From: Candidatus Altimarinota bacterium
GTDB lineage: Bacteria > Patescibacteriota > Gracilibacteria > UM-FILTER-43-11
Reading direction: 5' to 3'
DNA length: 64,000 bases
Assembly (NCBI GenBank): GCA_028281045.1
Contig: JANQKP010000009.1
Location: 50,508-114,507, forward strand
Numbering within the stretch: position 1 is the first letter of the stretch; each line of letters begins with the position of its first letter. Below the pieces are notes generated by a model. It saw only the letters and a list, made by a program, of their open reading frames with translations, was not told where the DNA came from and did no database searches. Position numbers and translations under genes: made by a program. Shown here one piece after another: positions 33,372 through 40,665 of the stretch.

Positions 33372-34829
33372 TTATAGCTCAGGGGGGCATACTTTGTAGT
33401 AGCCTAAATCTGTGATGTTTTGGCCAGTAGCCACCCATGAGACACAACCGTTAACATCGGTTTTTCCAGGATCGTCGTCGCGGCCCCAGAATCGACGCGT
33501 TTCGAGGCTCGAGGTGTCGTCGATTTGATCAGGACCAAGGATAAAGTTTCCTTTATTGTCCATGACCCCAAGCCAATATTCATCTGTGGGATTAATGGCA
33601 TGGCGCCATCCCGCGAGATAATTACCATCGCCAAGGCGCGCCAGAAAGGAATCCCGTTCAATGCTGCCATCGGTGCCTGTGAGCCAGGTCAAGGCCGTGG
33701 GAAACCCACTAGAATCGATGGTAGCTAGCCCAATCCCAAAAGCGTCGCAGCAAGGCCGATCTACGGCATTGAAAGCAATGAGCCAACCACTTTCCGTAGA
33801 AGCAACTTGCCCTAAAACGGCAGAGATTTTGCCGCTTTCATCGGAGCCCGCTTCGTAAATGAGCGTGGAGTTATAAGAAACGACTCCAGTAGCGGGGTAT
33901 TTATCGCTCACGCAAATGGGCATGAACTGTTCCAGAAACGGATTGTAGTTAATCCCCTGACTCATGGAGTGAGAGCAACCAAAGCTCCAACCGCCGGAAG
34001 CAATAACGCCGTCTCGGCTGATGTAAGTGAGCTGATCTCCATGGTGACCACTTTTGTACGCCGTGTGATACGCCGCATAGTGATTGCCGCCAAAGGTAAG
34101 GCGACTGCCTCCTACTTCAACACCTGCTTGGTCGAAGACCGGAATGGAAGAACCTCTTCTGAGATTCACCACCTCGCTCACAGCGCCTGCGGAGTCATAA
34201 GTCTCAAGCCACATAGTGGCACAAGGCCCAGATATGGATAAGTCACAACCCAATGTCAGGACACCGAAGCTTTCGTCCTCATGAGCGTAAAGACCTTTGA
34301 TCTCCAACATGGAAAAGTCCCATGTTTGGACCACAAGTCCGTCTGCCACTTTGACAACGTGCCCATCGCCCCACATATCGGTGTAACCGATAAAAACCGT
34401 GCCATCACCAAGTGTGTGATGATAAAGCCGTGGAGACAAATAGCAGCCTTCAAAGGTGCAGAAAGCCTGGAAGCTACTTTCTGTTGGGTGCGGCAATACG
34501 ATGAACGTAGCCTCAATATGCGAAAGCATGGGGCCGGTCCAATCGCCGTACTCAACAATTTCTTCCTCAATGGAAGTTTCTTCTTCGCCTTCCTCAGGCT
34601 CCTCAGGGATCTCTTCTTCAAAGATATTCCCCTCTTCTTCGTCCTCTTCAACAAGGACAGGATCTTCCCTAGCGGGAATGTTATTTCCCGCAGGAATGTC
34701 CTGGATAATGGTTACCTCAGGAGGGGTGTAAGATTCCTCGGAAGGCACACAAGCGCCCGAGGAAATCATTACGACTGCTACAAGTAGCAGAGGTGACCTT
34801 TTAGCCACCATTTGGATGAAATCTTTCAT
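33372..34829 (-). CDS. Secreted lipoprotein of unknown function, 485 residues
   Basis: Signal peptide with lipobox SGAC (Cys27), then an acidic Glu/Pro linker of about 50 residues (VEEDEEEGNIFEEEIPEEPEEG) and a roughly 380-residue Cys-containing, Gly/Trp-rich beta domain (FIGYTDMWGDGHVVKVADG, LTFGGNHYAAYHTAYKSG), perhaps a beta-propeller. No family recognised. It has a Shine-Dalgarno AGGGAG at 34842-34837 and higher GC than the neighbourhood. Preceded by the structured leader, copy A. Confidence 0.8.
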   Translation of the reverse strand: MKDFIQMVAKRSPLLLVAVVMISSGACVPSEESYTPPEVTIIQDIPAGNNIPAREDPVLVEEDEEEGNIFEEEIPEEPEEGEEETSIEEEIVEYGDWTGPMLSHIEATFIVLPHPTESSFQAFCTFEGCYLSPRLYHHTLGDGTVFIGYTDMWGDGHVVKVADGLVVQTWDFSMLEIKGLYAHEDESFGVLTLGCDLSISGPCATMWLETYDSAGAVSEVVNLRRGSSIPVFDQAGVEVGGSRLTFGGNHYAAYHTAYKSGHHGDQLTYISRDGVIASGGWSFGCSHSMSQGINYNPFLEQFMPICVSDKYPATGVVSYNSTLIYEAGSDESGKISAVLGQVASTESGWLIAFNAVDRPCCDAFGIGLATIDSSGFPTALTWLTGTDGSIERDSFLARLGDGNYLAGWRHAINPTDEYWLGVMDNKGNFILGPDQIDDTSSLETRRFWGRDDDPGKTDVNGCVSWVATGQNITDLGYYKVCPPEL

Positions 34830-34837
34830 GGTTTATC

Positions 34838-34992
34838 TCCCTTGAAAACTTTCGATCACGTTAGTGGCCAAAAGATGATTGATTTGATGTTAAAACGTAG
34901 CAAAGATAAGCCCTACCTCTTTCTCTTTATAAGAAAAGATGAGATAGAAGCAAGACTATCTTTACTGCTCTATGTTTTCAAAGAGCAAGTGA
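34838..34992 (-). promoter_or_regulatory. Structured 5' leader RNA, copy A
   Basis: Leader of the lipoprotein gene. It is homologous to copy B (35648-35758): both contain GUAGGGCU..UCUUUGCUACGUUU and a closing helix. Here the helix pairs 34902-34908 with 34957-34963 (7 bp, plus 3 bp after a bulge). Two base pairs differ from copy B in a compensatory way. An inner hairpin (about 34916-34936) is also kept with a different sequence. Downstream of the helix are about 65 nt and a Shine-Dalgarno. Confidence 0.65.
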
Positions 34993-34998
34993 TGGGTC

Positions 34999-35028
34999 AT
35001 TATAGACGATTTTTAGATACTTCGTCAA
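34999..35028 (-). promoter_or_regulatory. Promoter A (lipoprotein gene)
   Basis: Minus-strand TTGACG (35028-35023), 18-bp spacer, TATAAT (35004-34999). The -35 overlaps the stop codon of the gene at 35025-35540. Confidence 0.75.
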
Positions 35029-35540
35029 CTGACTAAGAGCTTACAACTTTGGAAGGAGTACATAAAAAACACCCCCGGACCTTCCTTTTGGTCCGGGGGC
35101 TTGCTACGTTTTTTGGGTTTGGGGGGCTCGGGCAAAATGCCGCGCATGCAGAAGGCGATCAGCATGAACAGCGGCGCCATGCAAAAGAATCCGAAAAAGG
35201 TGTAAAACACCGCATCTGGATTATCCGGATTCGGATAAGGGATGCTGGGGCCGGCCTCGGTCCATGGATTGGCCCATACCTCGCTTGGCAAAGACAACAT
35301 CAGCAGAATGACGCTGGGCCCTATTCTGTCGCCATAGTAACGCAAAAACGATTTAAGCTTTTGCCAGCCCAGAGCAACAAGAAACAAGAGGCCTAAGAAG
35401 AGCAAGCCGACAAAAGCTCCTGCTCCCAGTCCGATTTCAAAGGGCTCTTCGGCCCCACTCGCAAACACCGGCGTGGAAACGCAAATGGCGGCAAGGCCCA
35501 GGATCCAAATGAGGACCCTTTGGAAGTCAATATTTTTCAT
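35025..35540 (-). CDS. Exported membrane protein of unknown function
   Basis: 171 residues from ATG 35540 (MKNIDFQRVLIWILGLAAICVSTPVFA). Signal-like first helix, then helices near 38-60 and 112-135, and a Pro/Lys-rich tail (PEPPKPKKRSKPP). No family recognised. The coding frame runs straight through a strong intrinsic terminator (35064-35099) before its TGA at 35025, so a terminated mRNA would have no stop codon. The ATG overlaps the TGA of the 36-codon ORF upstream. Shine-Dalgarno-like GAGG ten bases before. A longer start at 35567 is unlikely because of that coupling. Confidence 0.7.
   Translation of the reverse strand: MKNIDFQRVLIWILGLAAICVSTPVFASGAEEPFEIGLGAGAFVGLLFLGLLFLVALGWQKLKSFLRYYGDRIGPSVILLMLSLPSEVWANPWTEAGPSIPYPNPDNPDAVFYTFFGFFCMAPLFMLIAFCMRGILPEPPKPKKRSKPPDQKEGPGVFFMYSFQSCKLLVS
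35064..35099 (-). terminator. Strong intrinsic terminator inside the 3' end of the membrane-protein ORF
   Basis: 10-bp perfect stem CCCCCGGACC/GGTCCGGGGG, 8-nt loop, then TG and six T on the minus strand. It lies between transcription units B and A. Confidence 0.9.
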
Positions 35541-35647
35541 AGTATACCTCGCAGTCCCTCTAGCCAAACTAGAGGAGTGAAAATGAGTGAAATAATGGCG
35601 AAAATGATTTGAGCAAAAAGATCGATTAGAAACTTATTAGGTTTCAT
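35537..35647 (-). CDS. Small membrane protein of 36 residues
   Basis: ATG at 35647, TGA at 35537 overlapping the next ATG. Sequence starts MKPNKFLIDLFAQ and has one strong hydrophobic helix (about 9-29, IIFAIISLIFTPLVWL). AGGGG lies about ten bases before the ATG. First gene of transcription unit B and translationally coupled with the next. No family recognised. Confidence 0.7.
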   Translation of the reverse strand: MKPNKFLIDLFAQIIFAIISLIFTPLVWLEGLRGIL

Positions 35648-35758
35648 AGGATGCACCCCTAATTGATTAAACGTAGCAAAGAGTAGCCCTACTTCTTTCC
35701 AAAGGAAAAAGCAGAGGCAAGGCGCTCTTTGCTAAATAGTGATGTAAAGGAGCAACGG
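35648..35758 (-). promoter_or_regulatory. Structured 5' leader RNA, copy B
   Basis: Leader of the 36-codon ORF unit, homologous to copy A. A 9-bp perfect helix pairs 35725-35733 with 35675-35683 and encloses a small hairpin (35696-35700 with 35704-35708) and the conserved AGUAGGGCUA segment. Covariation with copy A supports the helix. No known riboswitch class is recognised. Confidence 0.65.
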
Positions 35759-35764
35759 CAGCCC

Positions 35765-35794
35765 ATTATATGCTACAATCCCTTTTGTAATCAA
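35765..35794 (-). promoter_or_regulatory. Promoter B, overlapping the gltX promoter
   Basis: Minus strand: TTGATT (35794-35789), 18-bp spacer, TATAAT (35770-35765), the same spacing as promoter A. On the plus strand an extended -10 for gltX (TGCTACAAT, 35771-35779) lies inside the same stretch, so the two promoters probably compete. Confidence 0.7.
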
Positions 35795-37261
35795 ATGAAT
35801 ATGGTTCGCGTTAGAATCCCCCCTTCTCCCACAGGTTTATTCCATATCGGTACCGCACGTACCGCACTCTATAATTATCTGTTTGCGAAAAAGAATAATG
35901 GGGTAATGGTTTATCGTATCGAAGATACCGACAAAGAGCGTTCTAAAGATGAATTTGAAGCAGATATTAGTGCAGGCCTAAATAAACTAGGGCTTACCCC
36001 AGACGAAGGTCTAAACATTGGCGGAGACTTTGGGCCATACAAGCAAAGTGAAAGAACCGATACCTATGTAAAGTATCTGCAAAAGCTTCTGGATGAAGAC
36101 AAGGCTTATTACTGCTTCTGCACCAAAGAAGAGCTAGAGGAGATGCGTGAAGAGCAGATAAAAAACAAACAGCCTGTTCGCTACGATGGTAGATATGCAA
36201 ACGCAGACCCTGCAGAAAGTAAAGCTAGAGTAGAAGCTGGAGAAAAAGCTGTGATTAGACTCCGTGTGCCGAATGACAAAGAGATAACTTGGAACGACCA
36301 TGTGCGTGGTGAAGTAACGATTCACAGTAAAGAATTAGATGACTTTGTCATCGCTAGATCTCAAGATGATCCTCTATACCATTTAACCGTGGTGGCCGAT
36401 GATCATGACATGGAAATCACGCATGTGATTCGTGGAGAAGACCATATTTCTAACACGCCAAAGCAAATGCTTCTTTTTGAAGCATTAGGGTGGGATATTC
36501 CAGAGTTTGCCCACCTGCCCCTCATTTTAAATGAAGACAAAACCAAGCTTTCTAAACGTAAAAATAGTACGTCTGTGGACGACTATTTAGACGGTGGAAT
36601 TCTCCCAGAAGGTCTGATTAATTTCCTGGCCCTACTGGGATGGAACACCTCAGATGAACAAGAGATTTTTACCATGGAAGAACTCACTGATAAGTTTGAT
36701 CTAGGTCATGTGCATAAAGCCGGAGCCGTCTTTGATTTAAAACGCCTCGATTGGATCAACAGTGAGCACATTAAGGCTCAAATTGAGGCAGATGTAGACA
36801 CCTTTTACGACAAGGCAAAACCTTTCTTAGAAGGCAAACTGCCAGATGAACCAGAAAAGATTAAAGAGCTTTTAAAGGATCCAGATTTTGCTGGAAGATT
36901 CAGTAAGCTGACCGAAATTGCAGAAGAACTTTCTGTCTTCTTTGAAGAAGATATCGATTACGATAAATCGCTTCTACTTCATGAAAAATTCAAAGTAGAT
37001 GAAGCCATTGCTCAAAAGGCTTTAGAAGGAGCGCTCGCTAAATTCGAATCTCTAGAATTTAGTTCAAGTGAAGCCATTAAAGAGGCTATGAAGCCTCTTG
37101 TAGAAGAGCTAGAGCTTAAGCCTGGGCAAATCTTTATGACGGTTCGCGCCGCGCTTTCTGGAAAAGAAAAATCTCCCAATTTTTCAACTTTAGCGCTGTA
37201 TTTAGGCAAAGAAAAAACTTTAGAAAGAATTAATTTTGCAATTTCAAAAATAGTAGAGTAG
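35795..37261 (+). CDS. gltX: Glutamyl-tRNA synthetase
   Basis: 488 residues. Class I synthetase: RIPPSPTGLFHIGTARTALYNYLF carries the HIGH motif, KLSKRK (near residue 245) the KMSKS loop; the helical anticodon-binding domain from about 320 is intact. Charges tRNA-Glu and possibly tRNA-Gln if GatCAB is present. I start at ATG 35795; an open frame to 35729 would run through the -10. A second ATG follows at 35801. Confidence 0.96.
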   Translation: MNMVRVRIPPSPTGLFHIGTARTALYNYLFAKKNNGVMVYRIEDTDKERSKDEFEADISAGLNKLGLTPDEGLNIGGDFGPYKQSERTDTYVKYLQKLLDEDKAYYCFCTKEELEEMREEQIKNKQPVRYDGRYANADPAESKARVEAGEKAVIRLRVPNDKEITWNDHVRGEVTIHSKELDDFVIARSQDDPLYHLTVVADDHDMEITHVIRGEDHISNTPKQMLLFEALGWDIPEFAHLPLILNEDKTKLSKRKNSTSVDDYLDGGILPEGLINFLALLGWNTSDEQEIFTMEELTDKFDLGHVHKAGAVFDLKRLDWINSEHIKAQIEADVDTFYDKAKPFLEGKLPDEPEKIKELLKDPDFAGRFSKLTEIAEELSVFFEEDIDYDKSLLLHEKFKVDEAIAQKALEGALAKFESLEFSSSEAIKEAMKPLVEELELKPGQIFMTVRAALSGKEKSPNFSTLALYLGKEKTLERINFAISKIVE

Positions 37262-37287
37262 AGTAAAAGATAAGATTACTGCAATCT

Positions 37288-38139
37288 ATGAAAATAGAAA
37301 TCAAACAAAATGTAGCTCTGAGTGATCTCAGTGCTTACGGGACAGGGGGACCAGCCCTCTTTCTGGGTGAAGCACACGATTGGGCCAGCATGCTAGGCCT
37401 TCGTGAATTTGCAGATATGCAAGATTTGCCTTTTGAGATCATTGGACAAGGAAGTAATACCCTTTTCCCAGATTACGGCTTTGAGGGTCTTGTTATTGTA
37501 AACCGCATGAACCATGTGCAGTTTCAAGACAATAGCATTGAAGTAGAAAGTGGGGTAAACGTGCTTCAGCTCATTTTAGCGGCAGGAGAAAACAACCTAG
37601 GTGGGCTTTCAGCCCTTGCTGCTACCCCAGGCACTATTAATGATGCTCTGAACCAAGAAGGTCCAGCGCTAGAAGCCTGGATTGGAGACTTAATGCATGA
37701 CGCTACAATTCTTTCAGAAAAAACCAATGCTCCAACTGTAGTGAGTCCAGACTATTTCAAATACAGACGTCGCAAAAAAGAAAAAGACATTATTCTTTCA
37801 GTGAAATTACGCCTGGAAGAAATGCCAAAACAGATCGTAAGAACAGAGCTCAGCGCTATGCTTAGTCGCAGAGCCCTGGGAGAACCTACCAATATCCCCG
37901 GAGGTCACTTCTTTGAGAATCCAGAAGGATTCCCTTCGGCCAAATGGCTCATTGAAAGTAGTGGCTGCAACGGGCTTCAAATTGGAGGGGCTATGGTCTC
38001 AGAAAAAAACCCAAGTTATATCGTTAATACAGGTAAAGCTTCAACGGAAGATGTGATGAAACTATCTAAAAAAGTACATCAAATTGTAAAACAAAAATAC
38101 AAAGTTAATCTTCAGCCTATTGCCAATATCGTTTCTTAA
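37288..38139 (+). CDS. MurB-like FAD protein with altered catalytic residues
   Basis: 283 residues aligned end to end with UDP-N-acetylenolpyruvoylglucosamine reductase. FAD motifs: AYGTGGPALFLGE, IIGQGSNTLFPDYGFEGLVI. But the loop normally GIPGTVGGA reads ATPGTINDA; GSFFKNP with its catalytic Ser reads GGHFFENP (His207); and the C-terminal LExE general acid reads LQPI. The Tyr-Arg of the substrate site (KYRRR) remains. Either a strongly diverged MurB or one that has lost the enoyl reduction. It lies between gltX and nnrD/pgeF in a cell-wall-leaning operon. Confidence 0.75.
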   Translation: MKIEIKQNVALSDLSAYGTGGPALFLGEAHDWASMLGLREFADMQDLPFEIIGQGSNTLFPDYGFEGLVIVNRMNHVQFQDNSIEVESGVNVLQLILAAGENNLGGLSALAATPGTINDALNQEGPALEAWIGDLMHDATILSEKTNAPTVVSPDYFKYRRRKKEKDIILSVKLRLEEMPKQIVRTELSAMLSRRALGEPTNIPGGHFFENPEGFPSAKWLIESSGCNGLQIGGAMVSEKNPSYIVNTGKASTEDVMKLSKKVHQIVKQKYKVNLQPIANIVS

Positions 38140-38144
38140 AAAAC

Positions 38145-38912
38145 ATGCAAAGAAAACAAAATACTCACAAAGGCCAAAATGGAAAGGTCATGATTATTGG
38201 CGGAAGCGAAATGTTTCATGGGGCCCCTATTTTGTGCTCCCTCGGAGCGGAATATAGTGGCGCAGACCTGGTTTTTCCGGTGGTTCCACCGAATTTAGTA
38301 CCTATTATTCGCACTTATTCTCTGAATATGATCGTTCAGTCTTTTGAAGGTCCTATTTTGACCTCAAAAGACGTGAAGAAACTGCTTTCTTTCAGCGAAA
38401 AGATGGCCGACGTAGTGGTGATTGGCCCAGGCCTTGGAGGAGACCCTAAAACCAAGGCTGCGATTAAAAAATTCTTAGCCAATGTTAAGGTGCCAACCGT
38501 GATAGACGCCAGCGCTTTAATTTATACCAGCAGCCTGCCAAAGGTGGCAGTTTTAACACCGCACGCAGGTGAATTTAAGAACTTAACGGGAGACGAAGCG
38601 ACGGAAGAAAATGTGCAAAAATGGGCCAAACAAATGAAAGCCACCATGGTGGTTAAAGGGCAGGCCGATATCATCTCTGATGGATCTCATACAGCCCTAA
38701 ATAAGACCGGAAATGCCCTGATGACCGTAGGTGGAACTGGAGACGTACTTGCAGGCCTTATTGGAGGCTTAATGGCCCAAGGCTTAAATCCAAAAGAAGC
38801 TGGAAAAGAAGGAGTTAAAATCCTTGGAAGAGCCGCAGATAAGCTCAGTAAGATTCAAGGCTCTGTGAGAGCAATAGACCTGGCTCATGCGATACCTGCT
38901 CTGCTAAAATAA
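38145..38912 (+). CDS. nnrD: ADP/ATP-dependent NAD(P)H-hydrate dehydratase
   Basis: 255 residues of the ribokinase-like YjeF C-terminal family, repairing hydrated NAD(P)H. GKVMIIGGSEMFHGAPILCSLGA at the start, VVIGPGLGG, VLTPHAGEFKNLTG, MVVKGQADIIS, and the catalytic LMTVGGTGDVLAGLIGGLMAQG. The epimerase domain found in fused YjeF proteins is absent. Five bases after the murB-like gene. Confidence 0.93.
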   Translation: MQRKQNTHKGQNGKVMIIGGSEMFHGAPILCSLGAEYSGADLVFPVVPPNLVPIIRTYSLNMIVQSFEGPILTSKDVKKLLSFSEKMADVVVIGPGLGGDPKTKAAIKKFLANVKVPTVIDASALIYTSSLPKVAVLTPHAGEFKNLTGDEATEENVQKWAKQMKATMVVKGQADIISDGSHTALNKTGNALMTVGGTGDVLAGLIGGLMAQGLNPKEAGKEGVKILGRAADKLSKIQGSVRAIDLAHAIPALLK

Positions 38913-38916
38913 GCAG

Positions 38917-39585
38917 GTGATTAAACGTTTTAAAATCTTTGAGCCCTACGCAGAACAAATAAATGCCGGTTATACCACAAGAGACATGGGCTCTTTTCAT
39001 GAAAGCGATCCAAACTTTAAAGATAATTTAAAAAAGCTTGGTTTTGATAACGCTGTTTTTGCAAATCAGATTCATACCGATGTCATTGTTCCTGTGACTG
39101 AATTTCCTAGTGAAATCCCAGACGCAGATGCCTTTATTACGCAAACAAAAGATCTGCCCCTTATGGTGAAAACCGCAGACTGCCAAGGGGTGCTCATGTA
39201 TGACCCTGTCACAAATTCTATCGCTGTCGTGCACAGTGGCTGGAAAGGCTCTATAGTAAATATCATTGGTAAAACCGTACAAAAACTAGAAAAGGAATAC
39301 GAGGTCAATTCCAGTAATCTGCTTGTAGGTATTTCTCCCTCTCTTAGCCCTAATTCTGCAGAGTTTTCAGATCCGTATAACGAACTTCCTGCTTTTTGTC
39401 ATAAACACATCCTTGGCAATGGCAAAGTAGACTTCTGGGCGCTTACCAAGGAACAACTTTTACTTGAAGGAGTGCAAGAAGACCATATAGAATTTACAGG
39501 CATCTGTTCTGTAGATGATCCTGAAAGCTTTTCTCACAGAAATGGAGACGCAGGCCGCATGGCCGTATTCATAGCCCTGAAATAA
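38917..39585 (+). CDS. pgeF: Peptidoglycan editing factor, YfiH/laccase-domain family
   Basis: 222 residues. Cys/His metal site: FANQIHTDVI, VKTADCQGVLMYDP, VVHSGWKG, and GICSVDDPESFSHRNGDAGRMAVF. YfiH removes L-Ser wrongly added to UDP-MurNAc in E. coli; purine nucleoside activity is also reported for the family. Start GTG at 38917, four bases after nnrD. One-base overlap with yggT (TAATG). Confidence 0.92.
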   Translation: MIKRFKIFEPYAEQINAGYTTRDMGSFHESDPNFKDNLKKLGFDNAVFANQIHTDVIVPVTEFPSEIPDADAFITQTKDLPLMVKTADCQGVLMYDPVTNSIAVVHSGWKGSIVNIIGKTVQKLEKEYEVNSSNLLVGISPSLSPNSAEFSDPYNELPAFCHKHILGNGKVDFWALTKEQLLLEGVQEDHIEFTGICSVDDPESFSHRNGDAGRMAVFIALK

Positions 39586-39839
39586 TGGAATTTATTACCT
39601 TTTTCATCATCAATGTGATCCGCATCTTAAAATACGCTATTTTGGTACGTATTTTAATCTCTTGGATCTCTCCTCAGGGGGGCCATGGCAAGGCATACAG
39701 AGTGATCTACGATACCACTGAACCTACCCTTAGATTCTGCCGTAAAATACTGCCAAGAACCGGGATGTTAGACTTTTCTCCACTCCTGGCTTTCTTTGCC
39801 CTAGATCTTCTGGAATATGCCATTATAAAATCCCTATAA
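39585..39839 (+). CDS. yggT: YggT family membrane protein
   Basis: 84 residues, two transmembrane helices (about 4-26, 60-82) and the family core RILISWISPQ...YRVIYDTTEPTLRFCRKILPRTGMLDFSPLLAFF. Homologues sit near cell-division genes and affect membrane organisation. Last gene of the gltX-murB-nnrD-pgeF-yggT run. Confidence 0.88.
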   Translation: MEFITFFIINVIRILKYAILVRILISWISPQGGHGKAYRVIYDTTEPTLRFCRKILPRTGMLDFSPLLAFFALDLLEYAIIKSL

Positions 39840-39847
39840 GTTTCTCC

Positions 39848-39876
39848 TTGACTTAATCCCCCGATCTACGTACAAT
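39848..39876 (+). promoter_or_regulatory. Promoter of infC-rpmI-rplT
   Basis: TTGACT (39848-39853), 17-bp spacer, TACAAT (39871-39876). Start near 39883. Confidence 0.75.
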
Positions 39877-39879
39877 TTC

Positions 39880-39908
39880 AGGGCTTTTTTAAAAGAGCCC
39901 TATTTTTT
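39880..39908 (+). terminator. Hairpin with T tract between yggT and infC
   Basis: AGGGC...GCCCT stem extended by A/U pairs (39880-39901), then ATTTTTTAA. It can terminate the yggT transcript; since it lies at the predicted 5' end of the infC mRNA it could also act in the leader, as leader attenuation is known for this operon in Firmicutes. Confidence 0.6.
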
Positions 39909-39920
39909 AACTCTTTTCCC

Positions 39921-40427
39921 ATAAGTAAGCGCCTTAGAAAGAATCAGGAAATTAAAGTACCAACGGTACTACTCGTAAACGAGGGTGAAAGTCCTCAAGA
40001 AGTTCCTACGGAAAAAGCGCTACAAATGGCAGAAGAACAGGGTCTAGACCTCATTGAGGTGTCTCCTCTTTCTAAGCCACCGGTATGTAAGATTCTAGAC
40101 TACGGAGCATACCTGTATAACCAGAAGAAAAAGGAACAGGCTCAAAAGAAGGCCTCTAAAAAAGCTGAAACCAAGACCATTCGCTTGAGTATCCGTACTG
40201 AATCGCATGATCTTGAGGTCAAAGCCAAGCAAGCGAAGAAATTCCTTGAGGGAAGACACCCTATTAAGGCCGTTGTAATCTTCAAAGGAAGAGAAATCAC
40301 TCACAAAGAACTTGGTATTGATAAACTCAATGAATTCGCTAAAATGCTCGACGACGTAGCGACGGTAGAACAACAACCGAAGCGTCAAGGATTCCAAATG
40401 ATTATGATCCTAAACCCTATTAAGTAA
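39921..40427 (+). CDS. infC: Translation initiation factor IF-3, with ATA start codon
   Basis: 168 residues when opened at ATA 39921 (I/M-SKRLRKNQEIKVPTVLLVNEGE), which restores the standard IF-3 N-domain; the first ATG, at 40026, would remove about 35 conserved residues. Core motifs: GLDLIEVSPLSKPPVCKILDYGAYLY, the lysine linker, and KQAKKFLEGRHPIKAVVIFKGREITH. Rare start codons (AUU, AUA, AUC) are typical of infC and allow IF-3 to limit its own synthesis. Confidence 0.93.
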   Translation: MSKRLRKNQEIKVPTVLLVNEGESPQEVPTEKALQMAEEQGLDLIEVSPLSKPPVCKILDYGAYLYNQKKKEQAQKKASKKAETKTIRLSIRTESHDLEVKAKQAKKFLEGRHPIKAVVIFKGREITHKELGIDKLNEFAKMLDDVATVEQQPKRQGFQMIMILNPIK

Positions 40428-40441
40428 CTAACTTTTATAAA

Positions 40442-40654
40442 ATGCCTGGAAAAGCAAGACCTGGAAAGCAAAAGACTAATAGCTCTGCTAAAAAACGTTT
40501 TAAGAAAACCGGAAAAGGAACTTTCATGAACGCTAAAGCAGGAAATAATCATCTTCTTCAACAAAAGTCGAAGAAGCAAAAGCGTAAAGCGAACAACCTT
40601 GTGGTTACATCAAGTGCTCACAAGAAACAACTTAAGAAACTTTTACCTAATTAA
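40442..40654 (+). CDS. rpmI: 50S ribosomal protein L35
   Basis: 70 residues, highly basic: PGKARPGKQKTNSSAKKRFKKTGKG at the start and NLVVTSSAHKKQLKKLLPN at the end, the L35 signature. Follows infC by 14 bases; the start context is ACTTTTATAAAATG, without Shine-Dalgarno, as at atpD. Standard infC-rpmI-rplT order. Confidence 0.96.
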   Translation: MPGKARPGKQKTNSSAKKRFKKTGKGTFMNAKAGNNHLLQQKSKKQKRKANNLVVTSSAHKKQLKKLLPN

Positions 40655-40665
40655 TCTTATATAAG

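Noticed and set aside
34891-34925. Plus-strand GCAAAG..AGCCC segment resembling part of the c-di-GMP-I riboswitch core
   Set aside because: Only a short stretch is alike, the tetraloop and receptor parts are missing, and promoters and genes point to the minus strand.
34812-35036. 74-residue plus-strand ORF
   Set aside because: It covers the leader, promoter A and the start of the lipoprotein gene on the other strand, and resembles no protein.
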